Notes under the pieces: model-generated
What the model was told of the DNA's origin: nothing
The model's database searches: none
The model's input: the letters and a program-made list of their open reading frames with translations, nothing else
Assembly: GCA_017554185.1 (NCBI GenBank)
Contig: JAFZIU010000120.1
Span: 1 to 33,421 of the forward strand
Direction: 5' to 3'
Origin: Spirochaetia bacterium
GTDB taxonomy: Bacteria > Spirochaetota > Spirochaetia > CADAEX01
DNA: 33,421 nt
Translations under genes and position numbers: made by a program
In this document: positions 6,055 through 12,619 of the stretch, one piece after another
Position numbering within the stretch: position 1 is the stretch's first letter
Layout of the letters: every line of letters starts with the position of its first letter

Positions 6055-6429
6055 TTATTTTATATGCTGGATCAAGTTGATCGCGAAACCGGTGGGTGAA
6101 ATCATGATGGCAGACTTGCCGGTTCTGGTGCCAGTTACTTTGTCTCCATAGAAATTCTTGAAACCATGGGAAACAAGAAGCTTATAGGCTTCATCGAAGT
6201 TATCCACATTCATGCGTACAGCCACCAGATCGGGTCCTGGAGGCAGCGAATCAGGCTGTGATATATCCAGATGGAAGCCGTTTGAGTCCTTCATGCGTAT
6301 ACCGGTTACGTCCATCTCGCCTATTCCTTCCTGCTGATGCCGTTTTTCAAAGCCCAGCTCCTCGAACAGCTTGACGAGTGCTTCTGCATTCCTTGTTATT
6401 ATCTGTGGGTTGAAAGTAGTAATTTTCAT
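6055..6429 (-). CDS. VOC (glyoxalase/bleomycin-resistance fold) protein 3, first gene of the operon
   Basis: A 124-residue VOC protein at the head of the VOC3-HdeD-VOC2-VOC1 operon. Shared family blocks are FEELGFEKRHQQEGIG, IRMKDSNGFHLDIS and VRMNVDNFDEAYKLLVSHGF. It differs from the others in a PDSLPPGPDL loop at about residues 59-68. Tandem paralogy indicates duplication in place. AAGGAG sits about 14 bp upstream of the ATG, which is a long spacing. Its promoter is back-to-back with that of the next Nif11-peptide pair. Confidence 0.82.
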   Translation of the reverse strand: MKITTFNPQIITRNAEALVKLFEELGFEKRHQQEGIGEMDVTGIRMKDSNGFHLDISQPDSLPPGPDLVAVRMNVDNFDEAYKLLVSHGFKNFYGDKVTGTRTGKSAIMISPTGFAINLIQHIK

Positions 6430-6455
6430 TTTGTTAATAACGCTCCTTATTTATA

Positions 6456-6486
6456 ATTATAATATATCGAATAAAAGTCCTGTCAA
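6456..6486 (-). promoter_or_regulatory. Promoter of the VOC/HdeD operon
   Basis: Minus strand TTGACA (6481-6486) followed by TATTAT (6459-6464, 16-bp spacer) or TATAAT (6456-6461, 19-bp spacer). The -35 box is only 3 bp from the divergent TTGACA at 6490-6495, forming TGTCAA-CAA-TTGACA. Confidence 0.7.
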
Positions 6487-6489
6487 CAA

Positions 6490-6518
6490 TTGACATCTGG
6501 TTTTCCATATATTAGATT
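6490..6518 (+). promoter_or_regulatory. Promoter of the second Nif11-peptide pair
   Basis: TTGACA (6490-6495), a 17-bp spacer and TAGATT (6513-6518), then AAAAAAAGAGGT as leader and ribosome site before ATG 6536. Its layout parallels the promoter at 3906-3934. Confidence 0.65.
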
Positions 6519-6535
6519 AAAAAAAGAGGTTTGTA

Positions 6536-6790
6536 ATGGAAAAACCTGACATTAACTCTTTCACCAAAGAGCAGATTGCAATGGCTGCCAAGTGCAAGAC
6601 ACCCGAGGAGCTCATTGAACTGGCAAAAAAAGGTGGCATTGAGCTTACAAAAGAACAGGCAGAAGCCTATCTTGATGAACTTTCAAACTATGAACTTGAT
6701 GAAGCTGCGCTTGATAAAGTTGCAGGCGGAGAGGGTTCTTGCTATCTGAAAGATGGTAGATGCAGTTTCTTGTGCGGTTCAATTAAATAG
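6536..6790 (+). CDS. Nif11-like leader RiPP precursor peptide 3
   Basis: An 84-residue precursor. The leader MEKPDINSFTKEQIAMAAKC, then KTPEELIELAKKGGIELTKE, ends in DKVAGG (residues 64-65) and is nearly identical to that of peptide 4. The 19-residue core begins EGSCYLKDGR and has Cys69, Cys76 and Cys80 plus serines 68, 77 and 82. It starts with the same E-x-S-C-Y pattern as peptide 4 and then diverges. The 14-bp gap and conserved intergenic bases show that peptides 3 and 4 arose by tandem duplication. No maturation enzyme is adjacent. Confidence 0.83.
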   Translation: MEKPDINSFTKEQIAMAAKCKTPEELIELAKKGGIELTKEQAEAYLDELSNYELDEAALDKVAGGEGSCYLKDGRCSFLCGSIK

Positions 6791-6804
6791 TATTGTGGGA
6801 AAAC

Positions 6805-7053
6805 ATGGAAAAACTTGACATTAACTCTTTCACAAAAGAGCAGATTGCAATGGCTGCCAAGTGCAAGACACCGGAAGAGCTCATTGAACTAGCCAAGAAA
6901 GGTGGCATTGAACTTACAAAAGAACAGGCAGAAGCTTATCTTGCAGAACTTGCAAACTATGAACTGGATGAAGCTGAACTGGAAAAAATTGCCGGTGGCG
7001 AAGATTCATGTTATATGAAAAATTGCATCGCATGGTGCGGGATAGTTTATTAG
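6805..7053 (+). CDS. Nif11-like leader RiPP precursor peptide 4
   Basis: An 82-residue precursor. The ATG at 6805 aligns with the starts of the other three copies; an in-frame TTG at 6793 is unlikely. The leader ends in EKIAGG (residues 64-65). The 17-residue core EDSCYMKNCIAWCGIVY has Cys69, Cys74 and Cys78, one serine and no threonine. That makes a classical lanthipeptide with several rings impossible; a disulfide-knotted peptide, or a radical-SAM thioether peptide, would fit better. The ribosome site is weak (GTGGGA), so translation may be coupled to peptide 3. A PspC-like gene follows 18 bp downstream. Confidence 0.82.
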   Translation: MEKLDINSFTKEQIAMAAKCKTPEELIELAKKGGIELTKEQAEAYLAELANYELDEAELEKIAGGEDSCYMKNCIAWCGIVY

Positions 7054-7071
7054 TATTGGTAAAACATTGTC

Positions 7072-7260
7072 ATGAGCTACAGAAGACTTACAAAATCAAG
7101 AGATAAGAAAATCTTCGGCGTTTGCGGCGGGTTCGCAGAATACTTTGACATGGATCCGACAGTAATCAGGATTATCTGGCTTCTTGCTGTTCTCTGTGCC
7201 GGAACAGGTGTCCTTGCTTATTTAATCGCTGCTCTTCTGATGCCGGATCCAGATTTTTAA
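7072..7260 (+). CDS. Small PspC-domain membrane protein
   Basis: A 62-residue protein made of a single PspC domain: [21 protein letters not shown], then [18 protein letters not shown] and one transmembrane helix ending in ALLMPDPDF (shown in parts). PspC domains sense or protect the membrane in phage-shock and envelope-stress responses. The gene follows Nif11 peptide 4 with no clear ribosome site or promoter of its own, so it is probably read from the same transcript. The bases before it resemble those before peptide 4, with the peptide start codon changed to ATT. It could guard the cell membrane against the peptides, which is inference. Confidence 0.85.
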   Translation: MSYRRLTKSRDKKIFGVCGGFAEYFDMDPTVIRIIWLLAVLCAGTGVLAYLIAALLMPDPDF

Positions 7261-7272
7261 TCCATCAAGTCT

Positions 7273-7890
7273 CTATTTCTCATTCTCTTTTATATAGTTG
7301 TCCAGTTCCTTCTTCCAATCATCGCCGAGAGGTTCAGCCTTGCAACAGCATTCACAGGCCATTCCTACAGCATCATAGACCATATTGATTCCTTTTTTAG
7401 TCTTTCTGTAGTTTGCGGTGTGATCTGCACTTATTCCAATAGCGCTTGCCTCCTCATAGGAATCGATACCTGCCCCGATATACATGAACTCCCAGTCGGA
7501 ATGACCTGTGATCATCTCTTTGATCTGCTCCTTTGTATACTCCCGGGAAGCATTCTCATAGCCATCGGTAGTAATTGCAAACAGCACCTTCCCTTTCGCC
7601 TTCTTCTCCATCAGCTTGATTGTCTTTCCCACAGCATCCAGCAAAGCTGTGCAGCCTCTGACATAATAGGTCTTCTCATCAAGATTTTCCACTTCGCTTA
7701 TCTTCTCCTGCTCATAAAGCTTCTCATACCTGTCATCGAAGAGAATGGTGGTCACCAGGTAATTCTTCTTCCTGTTCTTCTTAAGATAGCTGTTGAAACC
7801 TCCGATTGTATCTGCCTCCGAGCCGCCCATGCTTCCGCTTCTGTCCAGGATAAATACAACGTCCATCTGTTTTTCAATACTTTTTTTCAT
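7273..7890 (-). CDS. von Willebrand factor A domain protein
   Basis: A 205-residue single-domain vWA protein, presumably cytoplasmic, with no signal peptide. The metal-ion-dependent adhesion site is complete: Asp16-x-Ser18-x-Ser20 in DRSGSMGG, Thr81 in GCTALLDAVG and Asp109 in ITTDGYEN. The C-terminal part carries an odd cysteine run CECCCKAE before the basic end. Proteins of this type resemble TerY/YfbK-like vWA proteins of stress operons. AAGGAAGG lies upstream of the ATG. It diverges from the gene at 7978 across an 87-bp region containing an inverted repeat, suggesting joint control. Confidence 0.85.
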   Translation of the reverse strand: MKKSIEKQMDVVFILDRSGSMGGSEADTIGGFNSYLKKNRKKNYLVTTILFDDRYEKLYEQEKISEVENLDEKTYYVRGCTALLDAVGKTIKLMEKKAKGKVLFAITTDGYENASREYTKEQIKEMITGHSDWEFMYIGAGIDSYEEASAIGISADHTANYRKTKKGINMVYDAVGMACECCCKAEPLGDDWKKELDNYIKENEK

Positions 7891-7942
7891 AACTTTTACC
7901 TTCCTTTGTGATTAAATTTTAGAAGATTTTTTGCTTAAAATG

Positions 7943-7971
7943 GTCACTTTCAAAGCGACAAATGATATAAT
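7943..7971 (+). promoter_or_regulatory. Inverted repeat and -10 box of the HTH-like gene
   Basis: GTCACTTT (7943-7950) and AAAGCGAC (7952-7959) form an inverted repeat with one mismatch and a 1-bp centre. It replaces a recognisable -35 box. TATAAT follows at 7966-7971, only 6 bp before the ATG at 7978. The arrangement suggests an operator overlapping the promoter and an mRNA starting at or next to the start codon. Confidence 0.55.
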
Positions 7972-7977
7972 ATAAGT

Positions 7978-8505
7978 ATGGTGAACCTGAAAGAAAAATT
8001 ACAGAAATACATCGACAAATACCTGAAAGAAGAAGAACTAGTATCAAGCGAAAAAATTCAAACTGTAAAACTGGATATCTGTGAGAGTCTTGCTTACGCT
8101 CCAAGGTCCTGCTCGGCAAAAGTATGTTCAGACCCAGTCAAGACATTCATCAAAGAAACCATAGATCCGAATGATTTCAAGACAGTCCTGTTCAGGATGA
8201 TTGAAGAGCGGAACCTGAATGACAGCGAGGTATACAACAAGGTGCACATCGACCGCAGGCTGTTCTCAAAGATACGCAGCGACAAGAACTACCACCCTAG
8301 CAAGGATACAGTGATATTGCTGGGGCTTTCCCTCGAACTGAAGGTAGGTGAAATTGAAGAACTGCTTGACAGCGCAGCCTACTCACTGCCTAAGACCAAC
8401 TATTTTGACCTGATAATCAGATTCTGTTTCCTTAACAGGATATATGATGTAAACACAGTCAACGATCTGCTTGACGAGTATAACTGCAGATTGTTAAACT
8501 GCTGA
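7978..8505 (+). CDS. Helix-turn-helix-like protein paired with the vWA gene
   Basis: A 175-residue protein with an N-terminal charged helix (NLKEKLQKYIDKYLKEEE) and a central region resembling a Cro/XRE-type fold: RMIEERNLNDSEVYNKVHID, then RRLFSKIRSDKNYHPSKDTV and ILLGLSLELKVGEIEELLD. Similar proteins occur in Firmicutes beside vWA genes, so it may be the regulator of the divergent vWA gene. There is no Shine-Dalgarno sequence; TATAAT ends 6 bp before the ATG, pointing to a leaderless mRNA. A bidirectional terminator follows. DNA binding is inferred from the pattern, not proven. Confidence 0.7.
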   Translation: MVNLKEKLQKYIDKYLKEEELVSSEKIQTVKLDICESLAYAPRSCSAKVCSDPVKTFIKETIDPNDFKTVLFRMIEERNLNDSEVYNKVHIDRRLFSKIRSDKNYHPSKDTVILLGLSLELKVGEIEELLDSAAYSLPKTNYFDLIIRFCFLNRIYDVNTVNDLLDEYNCRLLNC

Positions 8506-8527
8506 GAAACAGCTGTATCCTAAATAA

Positions 8528-8562
8528 AAAGGACATCCAGCCGGATGTCCTTTAATTTTTTT
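8528..8562. terminator. Bidirectional rho-independent terminator
   Basis: Stem AAAGGACATCC (8528-8538), loop AGCC, GGATGTCCTTT (8543-8553), with a T-run on the plus side (8556-8562) and an A-run before the stem that serves the minus strand. It separates the convergent HTH-like gene and tctA. Confidence 0.9.
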
Positions 8563-8576
8563 AAAGTATTTCTTTA

Positions 8577-10076
8577 TCAAAGACTGCTTTTGTTCATCTT
8601 CTTTGCCTTGATTCTGGCTGAAACAACCGGATATACAAGTGCAGCTATAGAAATGACAAAAAGGATGACAGTAAAAGGTCTCTGGACAAAGCCTACAGGT
8701 CCGGTGACCATAAGGGTCTGCACATAGTTGGTCTCTATGAGCTTGCCAAGAATAAGTCCCAGTACCAGCGGCGAAGCAGGATATTTATATTTCTTGAACA
8801 TCCATCCCACAAGACCGAAGGCAAGGCAGGTGCCCACATCGAACATTGACTTCTTGATCGAGTAGCTTCCAAGAATTGCAAATGCGAAGATGAGCGGATA
8901 AAGGATAGTCTTCTTTATGTACCCTACTCTCACCCACAGCTTGGAGCCATATGTTCCAACCAGCACCATAAACAGGTTAGCCGCAAACATAGAGGCAAAC
9001 AGTCCATAGACCAATTCAGGCTGCTCTGTGAAGAGCTTAGGTCCCGGATTAAGGTTGTGGATCATAAGTGCAGAAAGCAGCACCGCAGCCGTTGATGAGC
9101 CTGGAATACCAAGGGTCAGAAGAGGAACCATGGCACCGCCTACCGAACCGGAGTTGGAAGCTTCTGCGGCAGCAACGCCCTCGGGTGCTCCATTGCCGAA
9201 ATCGGCAGGATGCTTGCTCATTCTCTTTTCTGTGTCGTAGGCAAGGAAAGAGGCAATAGTACCGCCTGCTCCCGGGAAAATACCTATGATACAGCCTATG
9301 ATACCAGCCCTGATGATGGAGAATTTAAGCTTCCAGTAATAGATAAGCTTAGGCAGCTTATAATCCACGTTCTGACGTACAACTGCAGCCGACTTGTAAT
9401 GCTCCAGGTTGCTCAGCACCTCGCCGAGGGCAAACAGACCTATAAGCACAGGCACCATCTCAAAACCGTCAAACAGCTTGGTCACCTTGAAGGTAAAACG
9501 CTTGATACCAAAGGTAGGATCAAGGCCTACTGTGTTCAGGAGAAGACCGAACAGACAGGTGACAAGTGCTTTCTGCCAGTTTTTACCCCCCAGGGTTGCT
9601 ACAGTAGTCAATCCCATGATACAGAGGGCAAAGTACTCTGAAGGCCAGAATTTAAGTGCCACCTTTGACAGCGGAACGCTGAAGAAGATCAGGATTACTG
9701 CACCGATGATACCACCCATTACAGATGCCCACAGTGAAATACCCATTGCCTCCCCTGCTTTTCCGTTTTTGAGCATAGGGTAACCATCAAAGGCTGTGAC
9801 AGTTGCCGAAGGGGTTCCAGGGGTATTTATTGCGATTGCCGTGATGGAACCGCCATAATTTGCCCCTATGTAGATGCCCATGAGCATGACCATAGCCATG
9901 ATAGGTGAAAGCGAATAGGTTATAGGAAGCAGCAGCGCCACCGCCATGGAGGGGGATATGCCTGGAATAGCTCCTCCCAGGATACCTACACATACGCCCA
10001 GAAGAACCAGGAACAGAGCCTGGAAACTTGCTATGACGCTGAAGCCCATTGCTAAATTGCTTAATATATCAGCCAT
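8577..10076 (-). CDS. tctA: Tripartite tricarboxylate transporter, large membrane subunit TctA
   Basis: A 499-residue membrane protein with about 11-12 helices. It is the channel subunit of a TTT-family secondary transporter that imports di- or tricarboxylates delivered by the binding protein TctC. Two family signatures are visible: GGAIPGISPSMAVALLLPI near residue 34, and its internal counterpart GIFPGAGGTIASFLAYDTE near residue 270, reflecting the ancient internal duplication. AGGAGG precedes the ATG. It is the last gene of the tctC-tctB-tctA set (9-bp gap after tctB) and ends before a strong terminator. Citrate is the classical substrate, but TTT systems also carry aromatic and other carboxylates. 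Confidence 0.95.
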   Translation of the reverse strand: MADILSNLAMGFSVIASFQALFLVLLGVCVGILGGAIPGISPSMAVALLLPITYSLSPIMAMVMLMGIYIGANYGGSITAIAINTPGTPSATVTAFDGYPMLKNGKAGEAMGISLWASVMGGIIGAVILIFFSVPLSKVALKFWPSEYFALCIMGLTTVATLGGKNWQKALVTCLFGLLLNTVGLDPTFGIKRFTFKVTKLFDGFEMVPVLIGLFALGEVLSNLEHYKSAAVVRQNVDYKLPKLIYYWKLKFSIIRAGIIGCIIGIFPGAGGTIASFLAYDTEKRMSKHPADFGNGAPEGVAAAEASNSGSVGGAMVPLLTLGIPGSSTAAVLLSALMIHNLNPGPKLFTEQPELVYGLFASMFAANLFMVLVGTYGSKLWVRVGYIKKTILYPLIFAFAILGSYSIKKSMFDVGTCLAFGLVGWMFKKYKYPASPLVLGLILGKLIETNYVQTLMVTGPVGFVQRPFTVILFVISIAALVYPVVSARIKAKKMNKSSL

Positions 10077-10085
10077 GTCCCCTCC

Positions 10086-10652
10086 TTACCTGAAAAGTCC
10101 AGTAAACAGGCTGCCGAAAGGCAGGCTGATAAACAGAAGCTTATAAAAGACAAAATAGGTGAAAACGCACCATGCAACAGGTACCAGGACAAGCTGAAGC
10201 TTGTTCTTCTCCCCCATGGCCAGCATCACCACCAGGATGAAGATGGCGCTGGAAAGGTAGTAACCTATAATGTTGAACATTATGACGCTGAATATTGAGC
10301 CGGCTCCTACAAGGAGGGCGAACACCCACCTGTCAAACTTCTCATCCGGTTTGCTGCTGTTCTTCAGGATAGCAAAGGCTGCTCCGGCCGAGACAAAAAC
10401 CATGAAGAATGCCCAGAGACGGGGCATAGTCCTTGGAGTTGCCCCAGCCTCTGCAGCAATTTTACTTACTCTCAGGCTGAAAGAAAGAAGATAAAAGAGC
10501 AGTGTTATCAGATCCATGCCGCAGAGGCAAAGGAGCTGCCCTTTTACAGGTTTTGTCCTCTCAATGCTGTTGAAAAGGAAGTAAAGCCCCACCAGCAGGA
10601 GAGTCAAGCCGCCTAATATCCACCAGTAACTCAGGTTGGCCAATTTTTCCAT
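10086..10652 (-). CDS. tctB: Tripartite tricarboxylate transporter, small membrane subunit TctB
   Basis: A 188-residue protein with four predicted helices (about residues 12-26, 40-58, 79-97 and 118-175 as a broad hydrophobic end). It has the poorly conserved character usual for TctB. TctB assists TctA in the inner membrane; its precise role is unclear. Identification rests mainly on position: it abuts tctC without a single base between stop and start and lies 9 bp before tctA. Confidence 0.85.
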   Translation of the reverse strand: MEKLANLSYWWILGGLTLLLVGLYFLFNSIERTKPVKGQLLCLCGMDLITLLFYLLSFSLRVSKIAAEAGATPRTMPRLWAFFMVFVSAGAAFAILKNSSKPDEKFDRWVFALLVGAGSIFSVIMFNIIGYYLSSAIFILVVMLAMGEKNKLQLVLVPVAWCVFTYFVFYKLLFISLPFGSLFTGLFR

Positions 10653-11660
10653 TTACCGTTTGTATCCTTTGCTGATCTGATCAACACTCTTGAGAACCTC
10701 AATTGTGCTTACAACCTCGTTCTCAACTGTCTTGGTGAATGCTTCGGTCTTATCCTTAAGAACAGTAAGCTTAAGATCTGTCATGTATTTAATCCAGTCC
10801 TCGTCGGCAGCAACCTTGTCGCAGATATCCTGGAACCAGGTGATCATTCCTTTCGGAGTGTCCTTTCTGACAGCATAACCTCTCCACATTGAGATCTTGT
10901 CAAGATCTTCGGAATAACCGAGCTCCTTATAGTTCGGAATATCCTCAAGGCCAGGAACCTTGGTCGGGTTTCCGATAACCAGTGCTCTTACGTCATACTT
11001 CTTTGTGTCGCCCGGGTTACCTACAGAGGCAACAGTCTGACCGCCTAAAAGGGCTGCAAAGTTCTTCTTTGCGCTCTCGTAGGAAATAGCCTTGTATGAA
11101 ACTCCCTGGATTGAGCCGAATACCTGTACAGCATCAATATACTTAGCTCCGTAGTTAGGCTCTGACAGAGTGATTGTATTTCCCTGCTTTGACCAGTCGA
11201 TAAGGTCCTTGAATGTCTTGAACTGTGAATTTGACGGAACCAGGACGCAGTATGGGTCTGCCATAAGGTTGTAGATGTATGCGAAGCCGTCCACATACTC
11301 GGAGCATTCAAGCTCGGACTGGATTACTGCATCAATATAGGTCGGTGCAAGAGCAAAGACTGTATAGCCGTCGGCAGGCTGGTTAAGAACCCACTCTCCT
11401 GCTGTAAGGCCGCTGGCACCTGAGTTGTTGTCTACAACAAATGTGGCATCGGTGTACTTTGCAGCAAGCTCAACCCACTTTCTGGAATAGAGGTCCATGG
11501 CTCCGCCAACTGCAACATGGTTCATAATAGTTATTGGTCTTTCAGGTTTCCATGCTTCTTCTGCAGCAGCTTCTGCAGTTTTCTTCTTTGCACATCCTGT
11601 AAAAGACAGAACCGATAATGCTACGATACAAATCAAAAATATTAATAAAGCCTTTTTCAT
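10653..11660 (-). CDS. tctC: Tripartite tricarboxylate transporter substrate-binding lipoprotein TctC
   Basis: A 335-residue extracytoplasmic solute receptor. Residues 1-22 form a signal peptide ending in LSFTGC with Cys23 as lipid attachment site. The usual soluble TctC is thus replaced by a lipoprotein, as expected for a spirochaete. The mature part shows the Bug/TctC features RPITIMNHVAVGGAMD near the start, VDNNSGASGLTAGEWV, and a late WFQDICDKVAADEDWIKYM region. AAGGAG precedes the ATG. Only 20 bp separate it from the ppx-like gene upstream, leaving little room for an independent promoter. Confidence 0.93.
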   Translation of the reverse strand: MKKALLIFLICIVALSVLSFTGCAKKKTAEAAAEEAWKPERPITIMNHVAVGGAMDLYSRKWVELAAKYTDATFVVDNNSGASGLTAGEWVLNQPADGYTVFALAPTYIDAVIQSELECSEYVDGFAYIYNLMADPYCVLVPSNSQFKTFKDLIDWSKQGNTITLSEPNYGAKYIDAVQVFGSIQGVSYKAISYESAKKNFAALLGGQTVASVGNPGDTKKYDVRALVIGNPTKVPGLEDIPNYKELGYSEDLDKISMWRGYAVRKDTPKGMITWFQDICDKVAADEDWIKYMTDLKLTVLKDKTEAFTKTVENEVVSTIEVLKSVDQISKGYKR

Positions 11661-11680
11661 AAAAATCTCCTTTTTTATCT

Positions 11681-12598
11681 TTATTTCTGGAACAGGTCAA
11701 ATGCCAGTCCATGTCTGAGTCCTCTGTCAGAGATTGTCAGGCCATCAGCCCCAAGCCGGTCTGTAATGACCTTGAGGATGCAGGCTCCTGCAAGGATTAC
11801 ATCGGCTCTCTTAGGCTGCAGTCCCGGAAGCTCCTTCCGCTGCTCGACAGTCCGTTTTGAATACTCTGCAATCTGATCCTCAATATCTTTCTTCAGAAGC
11901 TTTGAGCCCTGGATGACAGCCGGGTCATACTTAACCATCTTGTGCTTTACAGCACCCATGCTGGTTACAGTTCCGCCCATTCCCACAAGCTGCTTTGGCC
12001 GGCCTTCCACTCCTGCCTCTGCAAACTCCTTGTCAATCTGTGCAATTGCAGCTTTAACCTCATCCGGAGTGACAGGATCGGACTTAAGATAATTCTCTGT
12101 AATCCGGACAGCTCCCAGGTTGACAGAGAATCGCTTTATCATCTCTGTTCCCTTGCCATAGATGAACTCTGTGCTCCCGCCACCTGTGTCAAACACAACC
12201 AGATTGGCATCCTTATCCAATGGAAGTCCGGAAAGAATGGCAAGATAGCTCAGCCTTGCCTCCTCCTCTCCAGGGATGATATTCACATCAACTCCGCATG
12301 CATCCTTTACTTTCTTTACAAAGATGCCGGAGTTGCCGGCTTTTCTCAAAGCCATGGTGCCTACGCTCACTATCTGGTCTGCCCCCAGTTCTCTTGCCTT
12401 TGCTGCGAATGCTGCAACAGAAGCCACATTCCGCTCCATAGCCTCGTCGCTGATAAGTCCGGTGGCATCAAGCCCTTCGCCCAGCCTTGCTATGTCGTTG
12501 GTATCCAGCACTGTCCTTATGGTCTTATCCTCGGCAAGTTCACCCACAAAGAATTTTATCGAGTTGGACCCGATATCAATGATTGCTTTTCTGCTCAT
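11681..12598 (-). CDS. Ppx/GppA family phosphatase (exopolyphosphatase-like)
   Basis: A 305-residue member of the ASKHA-fold Ppx/GppA family, which hydrolyses polyphosphate from its ends or pppGpp to ppGpp. Landmarks are AIIDIGSNSIKFFVGE (phosphate 1), VSVGTMALRKAGN, PGEEEARLSYLAI (catalytic Glu region), VFDTGGGSTEFIYG (phosphate 2) and the late GMGGTVTSMGAV. The length fits the short, two-domain type lacking the C-terminal HD domain of E. coli Ppx. It follows a CYTH-like gene by 21 bp. CYTH enzymes act on triphosphate or polyphosphate groups, which favours exopolyphosphatase over pppGpp hydrolysis, by inference. Confidence 0.92.
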   Translation of the reverse strand: MSRKAIIDIGSNSIKFFVGELAEDKTIRTVLDTNDIARLGEGLDATGLISDEAMERNVASVAAFAAKARELGADQIVSVGTMALRKAGNSGIFVKKVKDACGVDVNIIPGEEEARLSYLAILSGLPLDKDANLVVFDTGGGSTEFIYGKGTEMIKRFSVNLGAVRITENYLKSDPVTPDEVKAAIAQIDKEFAEAGVEGRPKQLVGMGGTVTSMGAVKHKMVKYDPAVIQGSKLLKKDIEDQIAEYSKRTVEQRKELPGLQPKRADVILAGACILKVITDRLGADGLTISDRGLRHGLAFDLFQK

Positions 12599-12619
12599 TG
12601 TCTTCCTCCGCAGTCCGGC

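Noticed and set aside
3951-7053. Reading the Nif11-like peptides as nitrogen-fixation proteins
   Set aside because: The family name is historical; the double-glycine end, short length and variable Cys-rich tails fit RiPP precursors, and no nif structural genes are present. nifS/nifU here are general Fe-S genes.
7420-7911. Plus-strand 163-codon frame antisense to the vWA gene
   Set aside because: Shadow; the minus strand has a complete MIDAS motif.
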